From NCBI GenBank assembly GCA_963678675.1, contig OY783198.1, forward strand, positions 24,972,684 to 25,036,683: a stretch of DNA of 64,000 bases. The letters are read 5' to 3'. The translations under genes and the position numbers were made by a program. The notes under the pieces are model-generated. The model saw only the letters and a program-made list of their open reading frames with translations, had not been told where the DNA came from and searched no databases. This DNA comes from Xiphydria camelus (lineage: Eukaryota > Arthropoda > Insecta > Hymenoptera > Xiphydriidae). This document shows positions 1 through 13,100 of the stretch, piece after piece; the stretch's first letter is position 1, and every line of letters starts with the position of its first letter.

Positions 1-1259
1 TGGACGCGGCTGTACGTAGATACGAGAAAAGATGGAGAAGTCGATTCGTCTTTTCCTCGATTATCGCGGCCGCGCGATCGACGCGTCAAGCGGAGAATGA
101 CGCGATCGTCCCGGTTGCTGTGCGTGCGAAGGGTCGCATCGTTACTTTTTCCAACCGCGAGAAAAGATGTGGTCACGCGGGCGAGAGAACGCAAATCAAG
201 TTACTCGAACTAATAATTTGCTGGAATTGACTGGAGCTTGTTGTCGTCGAAGAATTTCAAAAATCATTGTAAATAAATAATTTATTTCAAATAACTCGAT
301 CGGCGTTCTCCCGCCCGTGACGGCCAATTTGGTCAAACCTACTATCTTTGTTCTCTGTGTACAAATGAATCGCTTATTGGAGAAACCCGACAAATTCACA
401 TTTTTGGTATTTTGCTAGAAATCCATTCTTAACAGCAATACGCATCGTTTGCTTCGTAAACCCCACAGATCCAATGCACGACTAATATTAATGCTATTAA
501 TATTTATTAATTAGTAAACTTTACAAAAAAAATATACAGTTTCACATAGTTAATCAGTTTTTTTCAATTATCCCAGAACCATGTTTCTTGGATCTGTCGG
601 GTTTCTCAAATAAGCGATTCAAATGTACCCCACGAATCAAGATGTAAAATACCGATCGGGGCAGTCGCGCAGAGTTGCAACATACGCGAGTTGGCGCGTT
701 TTTCGCGCTACTCTGATTCGAGAGCGCGCACGGCAGTCGGGTCCAGCGGCTCTACTCGGCGCACTTCGCCTGATCGGCCGCGGCATCCCCGCCTCGCGAT
801 ATAATGGAAAACTTTTGAACACTTTGTTGACTTATCGGCGTTTATTGAATACACGTTCCTCGTAGCGGGGGTGCGCGAGGCGGTTCTATTTTTAGATATC
901 ATCCGTTTAAATATAAATCGTAGCGCACGATCTCTCCTCTCCCTGACATCTCGCGCTCGCCCTCGACGGCGAGACGCCTCTGCTTTGTCTATAATAGCGA
1001 CCTTTGTTCGTGGCGCTTCTATTCTAGGCTCGCTCAAATAGGGCACCGCGGCTCGAAACTGCATAATAACAACATCACGTAACACCTACGACTTTCCGCG
1101 TGCGCGAAGATCGTCGCGGAAGCCGCGAGGGACTCGAGCCGAAACGGGCGATCGGTCGTCTCAATCGGGGACGCGATCGCGATGGGGAAACGCGACTCGA
1201 AAATCGGGACGCTCCTCGTTTCGGTTAGCTTCGAAAGGGGGGACATTTTTCCCGTAATT

Positions 1260-1760
1260 GCGTGGAAAATATAATTGCCAGAAGAGAAAAGAGAATAATC
1301 GACAGAGGATATAAGCGTGAAAGGGAGATTTCTAGTATTTGACATCCCGACGCGTTTGTTCGTTGAGAGATAAAAAAACTTTTCGATTCGCGTTGGAAAA
1401 GGAGAATTCCTTTTCCGTCGTCGCGTGGGAAGGATATAAATCCGAGAACGAAAAAGAATGATCGACAAAGCGCGAATACAAGCGAGAAGGAGAAACTTCC
1501 AGTGATTAATCCCGACGCGTATGTACGTTAAAGGAAAAACCACAAATTTCGAAACGTTGAGGGATAAACAACATTTCGATTCGCGTGGGAAGAGATGAAT
1601 TCCTTTTCCGTCAATTGCGTGGGAAGGATATAAGTCTGAGAACGAAAGCGAATGATCGACAAAAACACGAATGTAAGCGAGAAGGAGAAACTCTTCCAGT
1701 GTCTATCCCGACGCGTTTGCACGTCGAGAGAAAGACCACCAATTTCGAAACAGACCCTGC
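1260..1760. repeat. Three-copy diverged tandem repeat, unit about 165-195 bp
   Basis: Three anchor words recur in the same order. GCGTGG followed by a GGATATAA-like word occurs near 1260, 1423 and 1617. GAATRATCGACA occurs near 1291, 1457 and 1651. CCCGACGCGT followed by TTG or ATG occurs near 1346, 1510 and 1708. The spacing is about 163 and then about 194-198 bp, because the later unit carries an extra piece of about 30 bp around a second TTTCGATTCGCGTGGGA word. The copies have drifted, with small insertions. It looks like a short local satellite or an expanded regulatory unit. Open frames run through it but they differ between copies and carry no domain. Confidence 0.8.
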
Positions 1761-2312
1761 CAGATAACGCCCACTTCGATCGCGACTATCTCGATGTCCA
1801 TACGGACTTTCGACCATAAGTTGCCGGGAGATATATCCTCATTCGAAGATTACATTTCGATACGCAAGCAATTTGTAGGCCGACGCGAATCAATTGTGTT
1901 GATATAAACGCGAGATAATTCCGATCGTCGACGACGCGCCTGTTCCCGCTCCCGATGCAACCGTTTTTACTTCACGGTAAATGGGATACTCGGTTGCCAT
2001 TCGTCAGGCGCGGCATTGCGAATTCCGGCTGCGACTAACGAAATCGACTTATCGCGAGGTGTAAAGCGTGTCGCGTTGCACGTATAAATACGTGTATTCG
2101 CTTTTGAACCTCCAGACCTTTTGACCTTCCAGACGACCAAAAAAAATTCCCTCGAGACGAGGCACGCGACGCGACACGTGCGATACGACCGCGCGCATCC
2201 TCTGCGCACATCCCATCCAACCACCTGTGGATTCAGGATTTCTTCCCGAAAAAGAAATTATCTAGAATCAACCGACTAACCCCGAACCTGGTAAAAAAAT
2301 TTATTTGAGCTA

Positions 2313-2453
2313 AATAGGAATTTATTCACATCGAACAAAAGTGTATTTAAATGTGAAAAAAGTTTTACACGTCATTTTTAATCGAGTACGAACTAGTAAA
2401 ACATCTATCTAATTCAAATAGACTCTTCTCTTCAATGTGAATAAATTCCTATT
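2313..2453. repeat. Inverted repeat, 23-bp arms
   Basis: Bases 2313-2335 are the reverse complement of 2431-2453 with one mismatch; the arm core is AATAGGAATTTATTCACA. The spacer is about 95 bp and AT-rich. This fits a small non-autonomous transposon relic or a foldback. I found no clear target duplication. Confidence 0.65.
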
Positions 2454-3458
2454 CGTCTGAAAGAGATTGTTCAATTAGATTCATATTCAACTAGACCTCC
2501 CCCCTGGGTGTGAAAAAGAAGGTCCAACGAAAAACTAGAATTCCTCTGAAGGATAAATATTTTTACGATAAAATCCTGCGAATTTCTCGACATGAACGTC
2601 CGCCGCGGAATTTCCCGTGTGATAAACAAGATTTAATTCGGCAGCATCGCCCGAATGATTTCTCGAATTCAAGGTGAAGGACCAAGTATCGTGTAAAAAT
2701 TGCAAATCGATTGAAATCGCGGGGCTGTATATAGCAAAACGGAATTGCGCGTATAAATAGACGTTCCGTTAGGAGCATCGCGCTCCTGCGGAGTCTGGAA
2801 CCTTTCCATTCCTCCACTCCTCGGCCGAACTCTCCGCGGCTGGAGTCTCTCTCGCGAGCCGCGGCTCCTGCGATAAAACGTTCGCTTATGGTCAATTGGA
2901 ATTGCGATGTTTCGAGAATATCATAACAATCGATTGCAAATTGTGCTGCAAATCGATGAGATCGCGAACATTCCCGGGTAATCTTTTCCCGATAAGAAAA
3001 TGAATTTCTGTTTTTCAAAAACCACGTATCTTCCCCTCCCCGTAAATGCGAAGAAGACAAATGCTGTCCAGCCCTCCAGCTTGCTAATTTACCTGAAGTT
3101 CGAAACGTTCGTTTGAACGAAAAAGTTCGACTCTGAGAGATCATACATATAGAGAAATGGTTGCGAACTGATCGACCATTGAAAATAAAGTAACCGATAA
3201 GCTCAATAGTCGAAATTTTTCGTTCACACGAACGTTCGGAATTTCAGACACATGTTTACTCAAAAGCGCTCCAGCTAAACCTATTTTCGTTGCAGGTTGC
3301 CGCGGTCAAAAGCGAGAGGACCTCGACGACCACCGGCTCATTATCCTCACGGAGGGAATACCCCTTCGAGGACGCTCCTTCCCCGCCCCGCTCTCCCGTG
3401 AAACGTCGCCGCGCTCTCGGCCGCGGAGGAGACCACGATATAAGGAACTCGATATAAG

Positions 3459-3488
3459 GAGAGAGAACGAGAGAGAGAAAGAGAGAGG
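3459..3488. repeat. GA-rich microsatellite
   Basis: A nearly uninterrupted run of GA dinucleotides. The word CGATATAAGGA occurs twice just before it. Confidence 0.8.
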
Positions 3489-4825
3489 ACTCTAGACCCT
3501 CGCCTCGACAAATTTATCTGAAACGACCGCGACGGCGACGATCGCTCGCCGTAAACACAGCTCGCGCTCGCCGATATTAATTGAATAAGTGCGCGCGCGC
3601 CGGGGTGATCGACTTTCCCGATAGCAGGGCGAACGCCTCGACCCCCGTGGGGTTCGAAAAGCCGTCGAGGAAAGCGACGCGATACGCGCGCAAGACGGAA
3701 AATCGGTCGCGCGACGACGCGTGGGCCACTCTCGGCGACGCGCCGTCCGCGACCTCGTTCGCGACGCTCCACACTGTCGCGACTGCTTGTTACCGTCCCG
3801 ATATTCGATAGGCTCTCTCGCGCTGCGGGTAATCGATTCGGATCTCGCGGGCGACGATCGGCTCTGATTTCCGATGGCATTCTTTTCGTCGCTCTTTTCC
3901 ATTCGTCGAGATCACGACGAGAGGAGAGAGTGAACACGTCTTTGGCGTAATTTGCACCGAGAGAAAAAATGTAGCGAATTTGACTAAATCGGCGGAAACG
4001 GGCGGGGGAGTATAGACTCAGTTGCTCGGACCGATAATTGACTCGAATGGACTTACAACCTGTTTCCTTAAAATAGCTGTTAATCGTTATAAATAAATTT
4101 CGCAGATTTTATCGAATATACCATTACTTCTCTCAGTGTGCGCGATTTTTTTTTCGGATTTCGATCGTTCGGACGCACGTAGCGGTATACGCAGAGTCGG
4201 TTAACGCGTGACGATAACGGATATTGAATTCGTTCGTCCAACCGAGGAACGCGTGGACCGCATCGCCGCGCGGTGCTCGTTGCCGCGCGTTCTCGCGTAC
4301 CCGTCCACCGCGCACGTATGCGCGTATGTGCCTCCGCGTGTAAGCACGTGCCACGCGATTCGCGGGTATTCAGCTCCGATGCGAGAGACGCGAAGAAAGA
4401 CGGTAGAACGCTTCCGAAGCGCCGTAGAACGAGGGAACTGAAGTTGCGTGCACGACGGGGCGGAACTGAAAGCGTAATATCCGGGAGTCTACGCGTAAAA
4501 ACGATAAGCGAGACGATGAGTATCTCGAGAAAAAATCAAGCACGAGAAAATGAGTGCGACTTACTTAGTATATCGAGGTAAGAAGCGCCCGCGAACAATT
4601 GTCGTATCACTTGTAATATCACAGTAAGTTAGGCACTACAGTCGTGGATCCGGTCCGACGAATCGATTGGTCACAGATCATGAAATACTTCTTAAACCTT
4701 GGATCACTGTCTTCGGGATCTGCTGACTGCTTCTCGGCACGATCGACCCTTCCGATCGTCTGCGATACATTTATACGGAAGGAAGAGGGAACGTTCGCGG
4801 TCCTCTCTCTGTCCTCCGAGTTCCT

Positions 4826-5090
4826 GTCGTCGTCGTCGTCGTCTTCGTCGCCGCCGTCGTCCGCGTCCTCGTCTCGGGCGTCCTTCCCTCTTTCGATCCA
4901 GTGTAGACCGCGAGAGAGAGATCAGGGGACCCGCTCCTCGTGTCGGGACCGTGGGGATGCGAGATCTTCGCGAACTTCACCGTCGCGTCGTCCCGCGGAC
5001 ATCAATCGATCCGAACGCGCGGGTAGTGGCGGCGGCGGCGTCGGCGGCGGCAGCGGCGGCGTCGGCGGTGGTGGTGGTCCGATCGTCGCG
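4826..5090. repeat. Trinucleotide-rich CGT/CGG low-complexity block
   Basis: Runs of CGT/CGTC units (about 4826-4865) and of GGC/GCG units (about 5027-5085) dominate. They create long serine, arginine, alanine or glycine frames on both strands that look like genes but have no complexity. Confidence 0.7.
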
Positions 5091-5260
5091 GAGGATCAAT
5101 CGCGCGAAACAGTTGGCGACCGCGGGTTCGTCCGGATCCGACGCCGTAGAGTGGGTTCTTCTCTTCTCCTCGCGAAAAGGCCGAAGGCGCGACGAAGACG
5201 ACGGTGGTCGCCGTAGTGGTCGTACTCCCTCCCCCGTGCCGAGGAGGAGAGACGGCTGGG

Positions 5261-5282
5261 AAGAGAGAGAGAGAGAGAGAGA
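5261..5282. repeat. (GA)n microsatellite
   Basis: Uninterrupted GA dinucleotide run. Confidence 0.85.
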
Positions 5283-5658
5283 ACGAGGGGCAGGAAAAGG
5301 GAGGGAGATCGAATACGCGGATGAGACAGGAGGAGGAAGCGAAGGAAGGAGAAGCCCGAAGAAGGAGGAGGAGGAGGAGAGGAAAGACGATCTCCGACGC
5401 CGTCCTCTATATGTATGCCGGTATAGCAGCGGCCAGACGAACGACCTCGTCGGTCGTCTCGTCGGCCTTTTAATCTTTCGCTCTACTCTCTTTCTCTCCG
5501 TCGCAACCGCGCGTATCGTACGTGTGCCGTCGCGTCGCCGGTTGCGAGTGGCCGCCTCCTCCTCCACCCCTGCGAGTCGGACCCGGTCGCCACCTGGTAC
5601 CGGAAGTATCTAGTGGCCGCGCGAGACCAGCGGTTCCTTGGTAGGATTCTTGCGAGGA

Positions 5659-5691
<33 letters not shown>
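5659..5691. repeat. (CT)n-(CG)n compound microsatellite
   Basis: A CT run passes straight into an alternating CG run, followed by CTAGTAATAA. Alternating CG tracts can adopt Z-DNA; that is general knowledge, not something shown here. Confidence 0.85.
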
Positions 5692-7544
5692 TAGTAATAA
5701 AGACCGAAGGGTGTCAGACGCGGTTGGATGAGATGTACTCGCAACGCGGGACATCGGTATCTTACTACCGAGGCTCTGGAGCGCGAGTCGAGAGCGTCCC
5801 AGTTACATTAGGGGCCCCCCGATGGAGCCGCTCCGTTTATTATTAACACGATTTAACGCCGCGTTCCTCGTTCGCATTCTGCCCGCGCCACGTCATACCA
5901 ATAATACAAAACGCCGATGTGCTTCGTTGGAGGAAATACCAAGAACAAATAAGACTCTACGATGCCGACTCGTAAACAGTACCCCGACTCCTCCTCGTCC
6001 CCAGCTCTTCCCCGACACGGTCAGCCTTCCTCTCCTCCGCGCACCGGCCCGCGCCGTCCGCGCGATCGGTGTATTATTAGCGCCCGGCGCGCTTAACGAA
6101 CTACATGCGATTAATCGCGCAACGACGACGGCGCCTGGCTAAAAACCCCGCGCGTCCACCCGTCACTCGCGCGATGCATCATTCTATTTTCCGCCCCGAT
6201 ATATAATATGACGAAGCGCCTCGCCACGATATCCTATCTCTGCGTGCGTGCACTCTCGCGTTAATTGCACACGTCGTGTATCTAACGGCTGTGGGACACG
6301 GGATCGCGATAGGTTGTACGGGATCGCGTGCGTTTCTGTATCTTCGCTGGGATCCGCTGCAGTTCGAGCTACCGCGTGCGCCGTGCGAGATTGGTTGTGT
6401 GTACGTGTGTATTATCCGAAAACGTTCTATGCGTAGCCACACTCGCGCAAGAAGAACGAAATCGAAGTTCTACAGGGACGGAAATTAAGTCTAGGTCCAG
6501 CGGTTATTCCTATGCTGATTTTGCCCTGGGGATGAAGGGAAGCTTCGTTCGTGATCCCTTAACATGCATGTCTCTAGATTGTAAATCGACCGAACGGCAT
6601 GTACATTTCGCGCGCGCGAGGGACAATTTTTTAACAAGGATAATCAGAACACCATGTGCGGGCTAGGCGCGCCTCGCGTCCGCGACCGTGCGTACGTACA
6701 TCGCGGTACGACGGGTCCGCATTCTCGTAGGGAGAATCGCGCGCTAATTCCAAGAGTCGAAAAATATTCCACGTTATCCCTCTCCGCGAGTAAACAACCC
6801 CATCGTAGTGCGAACAGCGTGTAAAAGGAGGGAAAAGTAGCGGAGCCATTGTGCGACGCGCAAATTCTATCAAGTAGAATTTGCGCCAAAGTCAAAACAC
6901 GTCCTTCGATTACGAAGACGTCGCCCCTTACGAGGCGACAAACAAGGCCGATTCCTCACACTTCGATGCCCCGATAACGACGATCCTCCATCCCTTTCGT
7001 ATACCCCGCAGCGACCGACGTAATTATGGTAAACACGCGGCGCCTTGCATTTTCAACGACAAACAGCCGTTTACGACGACGATCGCTCGAGAGAAACATC
7101 GTCCCGAGATGCAATGATAAAATCGAAACAACAACCCCTCCTCGGAGCGCGTGGTGACCTCCAGAGGCCAAAATCAAAAAAAAATTGCGAGCGACAAATT
7201 CCATGTAGGATAAAGTCCGATCGATGTACGAAGGAACGAGGCAAATGTCTCTTCGTGCACAGATCAAATCTCGCGTCTCTCCATACCTCGTTTGTATTTT
7301 AGGAGAAATAAACGAGGCAGACACGGCATCGACGTCTCCCGTTACCGTCCAGACGGGAAAGCCGAGACGATGCCGCGGACGGTGAGTCGACGACCGATAA
7401 AGTGCATCGACCGAATTTCAACAGCGGAAAAAGTCCCAATGGGACGAAAACCATGGAAACAAATCACTGGCAACGCGAACACGAATTACTCACCTCTACG
7501 ACACGGTGGATTGTTGCGACGTGCGTGGAGCGAGCGAGTAGAGC

Positions 7545-7790
7545 CGGTGAGTAGATTGCTACGTCGGGATAAGGACTTGTGCTTCTGACCGAAAAGTCTC
7601 CGCGGTTCACGGTGACGTGAGTGCAACGGGTAAGTGGAGTATTCCTGCAGGACGAGCGTAGGACTTATGGTGGCCAAAGAGGCTCCGCGGATCACTGTAG
7701 TGTGAGTTGAGTGGGTGAGTAAAGCCGGTGAGTAGGTTGTTACTGCAGGATGAGCGTAGAACTTGTGCTGGCCGAAAAGGCTCCGCCCGC
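7545..7790. repeat. Degenerate tandem repeat, unit about 83-100 bp
   Basis: Three diverged copies share the word AAAAGKCTCCGC (near 7593, 7676 and 7775). Words such as GAGCGTAGRACTT and CTGCAGGAYGAGCGTAG appear in the second and third copies. The word GCCGGTGAGTAG recurs near 7544 and 7724. The copies differ by substitutions and short indels. No coding sequence is supported. Confidence 0.7.
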
Positions 7791-9037
7791 CCTTATAAAT
7801 ACCCAGGACACGGGGGTAATGTTGAACAACCGAGACGTGTTCAATAAGCATGTTATTCGAGTATGCGTCAATTTGTTTAATCGCTGCTTGGCTAATGTCG
7901 CATCCATTCGGAAGAGCAGCCAGCCGATCATGCCATCACCTCTACGTGGGATCGCGGATTGCGCCTTATTTTTGGAAGGTCCGGGCCGTTCGATCGTGGC
8001 GCGTCTCTCCGGTGTACTTCTGCTCCCCGACGATTTTCGTGCGTTCTCCGCCGGGGAAATCGGTCCGATTTCCGAGTGATATGGGGAGTTTGTCAATTTT
8101 TCGGATCGCCTTGCGCTAAAAGCATCTGGGGTGAGTCGAAGGCGCCTTTTCGAGGTGATCCATAGAGGATCTGTCATAGATCGAGTCCCGTAATACCGCT
8201 ACTTTTGGCCGTCGATCACGAATGGCCGTGTAAAACCCTCAACAAGGTGCAACAATCAATTAGTCATGGTAGAAGTTGTTTTTCTTCGGGTTCAGATGTG
8301 CCTTCATTGTCGCCCGTATTACAGGACTAATCATAGTAGAGGACTAGACCCTGCATGCGTAACCCTCGTGCTTTCAGTTAACTCTTAATGCATATTGCAA
8401 CGGATCGAAGTCTGAAACGCTATATTCGAACGTAATACGAGCTCTTTTTTATGTGAACGTGGTAGGGTACACGGAAAAGAAAGCACCGAAGGGCGTTGGG
8501 TGAAGCATAATCACAAGTTCTACGCCCCCGCCACATTTTATAGCCCTACATCCTGACTGCAAAACTGCCAGCCATAAAAGTCAACTTGAATCATTGCCTC
8601 GCAACTATCTCGTTCGCCGCATATCGTTAATGAGAATACGTGATTTATGGCAAGGTGGGCACGGGGAGGCAGGAGGGTGTCAGTCAACTGCTGAAGAAAA
8701 GAGATCCCATGGTGAATGGTGAGGTGAGCGCGATACGAATGTATTGGTGACTTGGAGCGACTCGCTCGTGTTACACAGAGGGTGAAATAATGATTATTAC
8801 CGCGCCAAAGAATTCTGCATTTTTTCGTGCCACGTGGAATGAACGTACAGGGTGTCTTGGATTACACGCGGCTGAAACAGGGGATGCATGCTCGTAGGGG
8901 CATTTTTTTTAACTACCCTACTACGCCCAGAAGTATCCGATGTCTTACGGAGATGGAAAAAGTAAACGGAAGAGAACATACGAGGCGTTTTGTTTTATAT
9001 ATTATTAGAAAGGGAAATGGAAAGAGTATTACTATGC

Positions 9038-9293
9038 ATCGGCTTCACACGAAAAGTGCATAAGACCAAAATGACTGTTTTTACAGTAGATTAAAGAAAC
9101 TGTTTAAAATTAGTGTCTCTTTTCTAACAAGTTCAGAAGCTATACATGGGATTATCAAACAAAGGTTCAAACTTTTAGATAAAAAAACTCGACAATAAAA
9201 TACTTCCAAAAACCAGTTTCATTTGCAAGACGGCTTGTTTCTTACATAATCAACAGTCATTTTGGACTTATGCACTGTTCATGCGAAGCCGAC
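9038..9293. repeat. Imperfect 42-bp inverted repeat with 172-bp spacer
   Basis: Bases 9038-9079 match the reverse complement of 9252-9293 at about 37 of 42 positions, including GTGCATAAG and CCAAAATGACTGTT. The spacer is AT-rich and non-coding. About 200 bp to the left lies the word ACAGGGTGTCTTGGATTACA (near 8847), which resembles ends of insect repeats I have seen. The simplest reading is a decayed non-autonomous mobile element. Confidence 0.6.
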
Positions 9294-10028
9294 GTATGGT
9301 TGAAAATAATTTCGTCATATATCCTAAGCAGTAGATTTGCTGATTTTCCAAGGGACAGCTCTTTCGTTCTGGAAAGTTTTAAAAAAAGACTCCTTCGTAG
9401 GTACGTATACCGGCATCTCGCTACTTATACTTGCGAAAGAATAAATCAAGTGTCGCAATAACCAGATCGATGTCTCGAATAGTGTAAAGCCAGATCGAAG
9501 AGTATAAAGGTATAGGTATTAATCCTTTTCTCGATTAAGTACGGGTTCAAATAACTCGATAAGAAGAGTACATTACTGCAGATTATACGAATAATACACA
9601 TACCCAGCAGTTGCTCGCAGCCGCGAGATTTGATAACATTCCGAGTTGCCGCACACGTAATATATGTTTGGTAAAGCTATACCGCGCTTTAGAAGTGAAC
9701 TATAGGCATTTTTCCATTGCACCGTCTGCGAGCGACCACCGCGACGGCTGGTGCAGCGTACTTACACTTTGGGTGGCATACGTAATTTTAAGCTCGCTTG
9801 CTCTTCGCGAGCTGCGTCGAATCAAATTACTTCTGATATAATAATCTCCAAGCAAATGCGTTCACTCTTTTACGGCGATAAAACAATTCGCACCACTGCT
9901 GACGCGTGCTTTTCGTTTCGTCTTATATCGGGACGTCGCGATCGGGAGTAGATTCAATAAACAGGGTCTGATTTTGTAATATACTTTATAAAATGTCTCC
10001 TATTTGTACAGCATATAAAACAATACTC

Positions 10029-10034
10029 TTTATT
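10029..10034 (-). terminator. Polyadenylation signal of Tmtc3
   Basis: AATAAA on the minus strand about 90 bp past the Tmtc3 stop codon, which implies a short 3' UTR. Confidence 0.6.
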
Positions 10035-10121
10035 CAATTTATATTCACACATCAGCGCTATACGACTATATACCACCGTAACCCTCCCCCCATAAATGTA
10101 CGTTAACTTTACATATTAATA

Positions 10122-13100
10122 CTATGAGAGTGCACTGTCTTTTGTTTGTTGAATATTCCCAGACTGATTCGCATCGGACAACATCGCCGTGGTGTGATTG
10201 AATTGGTTCGAACGTATTGGCTTCGCGCCGAGCTTCTGGGGGAATTTTATCTCTCTGACGTCTGCACCTACAATTTTATCAAAAACCCTGTTGGACGCGG
10301 GTTCCACGATACCCGATAACTCCGATGCCGGCTGGTCGACGCTTCGCCCGCTTTTCAACTCTTCCTGGATGCTTTTCAGCGTTCGAGCAGTCTTCGGCGG
10401 ACCTTTCAAATGTATTATACGATTACTCAAGGAATCGAGATGATTCTGCTTCTTTCCCGCGTGATTGCGAGTTACCCCGTGACCCAGGAAAATAGAGTCC
10501 GTCTTTCCTAGAAACTCTCCCGACGTTGGGTCGCTGTTGAAAATACCCTCCCTCATGTCGTCCGTCCAGAAGGAATCGTCGAAGGCTTCGATGTCGCGTT
10601 GATGCGGCGGTATGCGACTTATTCGCGACTTGACAATGGCGAGGTGTCGATGCACGTAGTCCTGCTGCGGCGCGAGCCTTACGGCTCGCTCCAAACATTG
10701 GGCCGCCACTCCCAACTTGCCGCGTTCGACCATTACGACGCATAAATTGTGCAAGCCTTGGACGTTAGTTGGATCCATTTGAAGTATACTGCGGTAGCAC
10801 TGCAACAACCGTGTTATTTTCTCAGTAAAGAAAGTATAAACCGTAGTGTGTGTAGCGTCATCGTATCGAACTGCGTAGTCCTGTGCGAGTGCGCATATGT
10901 ATGTGTTTACTTACATTTTCAGCTGCATCCAAATCTTTGATATTATTTATATAAATATCGCCAAGTAAAATCAGTCCTTTGATGTGATCGGGATGGAATC
11001 GAACGAGCTGGTTTAAAAATGGTGCAGCCTCGAGTGGGCGTTGTTCATCCGCCAGCAGTAACGCCAAGTTAAAGAGAGCCGATCGGAAATCTTCCTTTAG
11101 CGCTACTGCATTGCGAAACCAACGCTCCGCACTCGCACTGTCGTGATCGTCCATCGCCAACATCCCCAGATTAAAGTGCACGCGTTCGTTATTCGAATCC
11201 TGAAAGGAACCATTATTTGTACGGGTAAGCCACACCCCGCACGAACCTCCTGAGCGGGACACCTTGTATACTTATACGTTTATAGAAGGATCACGCAACC
11301 GAATAACGCTAACCTTTCTCAACAGTTTCAGAAGTCTCTCTCTGGCAACCTTACGCAGTTCGACTCTGCCCAGCTCTTGTAATAATATAGCTGAATTTAA
11401 TAATGCTTGTTCGTGCTCCGGATCAAATTCCAGAGCTTTATCTAAATAAGCCAAGGCTTGAGATGCTTTCCCTTGTTCCAGAAAAACAACTCCTAACTGG
11501 AAAAAAAAATGTTGCCAGTCAATTTTTGCTATCGGATTATAAATATTGACTTAAATTTGCAGTGCTCACGTTATAATAAATATCGGGATTGTTACTATCG
11601 TAAAAAAGTGCTCGTTCGTAAACTTCTTGGGCTTCTTTCGTCCGATTCAGCTTAATCAAAACATCCCCACGATTAATGTAAGCTTGCGTATAATCGGCCC
11701 GCATACTGATCGCTTGCCTATAAAGTAAATCGGCTTCCTCTAACCTCGTGGCATTTTTCGCTATTAAATTTGCCAGATTTACGAAAACATTTAAGTGATT
11801 AGGAGCGATTCTCGCTTGATAAGATTCTCCTGGTTTTGCCTTTGGTAGCAATGATTTTGCCTGTGATGGATATAATTGTTACCAATTAATAATTATACGT
11901 ATAAGCTCCGAAGATACAATTCGAGGAATCCCATAATTCAAGTAAGATTTAGCGAATGACCAGAGTTGACTACCAATTGAAACGAAACTATTATCGAATT
12001 ATCAAGTACCTTCAAATAGGCATCCTCGGCTTCTTTAAACATTTTAAGATGATTGTACGTTCTGCCAACATTAATATGAGCACCAATGTCATCACCCTGT
12101 ACTTGCACTGCCATATTAAAAAAACTCAGAGCCTCTTTATAACGCCCTTGACTTTCCAAGGCATGCCCAACGTTGTTAAACAACTTGGCGTTTCGAATAT
12201 TCACTCTCAAACCCGACATAAAAATCGAGTATTCGTCCAACCAATCATAATTTCTTACGAACGTTTTCGTCGAGTGGACTGCCAATAAAATTATCAAAAA
12301 AAATAGAGACAGCCTTTTATAACTGAAACAGATATAGTACGTGTCTTTACTGATTCAAGCAAATCTATAATCACACATGTCATGATTGTACATGATACAT
12401 TTGAGCGTCCAGATTGACTCTGCACACTTTCATCCATTTTAAATTCGGGGTCAATTGTATATACCTCTTATCTGAAAGTATGCTCCAGCCAAATCCGACA
12501 AGCATACAAAAACCCATGGAAGGAGCGTAAAGGACTCTTTCGGCAATGACGAATCCAACTGGGAAGAAAAGGTTTGATGCGGGGAGAAATGGGATAATCA
12601 TCATAGCCAGACTCTACGAATGTAAATAAGATACGTTAACATCGAAGGAAACATTTCGCGCTGCCGTTCGTGTTCTTTTCATTCTTTCATGCACGGTAAT
12701 AAAAATGCGAGTATTTATGTCGCGACGGCATTGCATCTATACGCTCTGCTATCGGCTTACCATGATAAGTATGACCGATGTTTGTCTGCTGCGCGTTAAA
12801 ACAGCTGTGACTAGAAGTCCTATTACGATCGTATGACTAATGATCGTAGCCAAATTACGTATATCGAAAAAGCTTTCTATCAACGGCACAGTCCCCATTG
12901 TCCAATCACAGCATAAATCAGTTGGAAGAAACATCAGACGTAAATTAACTGCCGCTAGGTAATTGTACGTCAGCTGCCTCGTAGGAATTCCAGCTACAGA
13001 CGCAGGATTGTCAAATCTGAAAATGACGTATACATCGTAGAAGGGATGCAAAAAGTATATACAAGTAGGACTATATTTATCTCCATTACGATAGAAAGAG

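Larger units (their letters stand above)
1..10121. other. CpG-rich stretch with no supportable gene
   Basis: I see no exon chain or recognisable protein domain here. CpG and CGCG words are very frequent and stop codons are therefore sparse, so many open frames overlap on both strands; their translations are arginine- and serine-rich and low in complexity. The region holds simple repeats, two families of longer tandem repeat and inverted repeats (listed separately). It may be regulatory DNA or non-coding exons of a gene to the left, but nothing in the sequence proves it. Confidence 0.6.

Noticed and set aside
3347..3937. 196-codon minus-strand open frame
   Set aside because: Arginine-rich translation in CpG-dense DNA with other frames open on both strands; no recognisable motif.
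4644..5613. Open frames of 190 and 304 codons on the plus strand
   Set aside because: They overlap each other and a 196-codon minus-strand frame, are made of trinucleotide and GA repeats, and show only arginine/serine runs. No domain, no exon chain.
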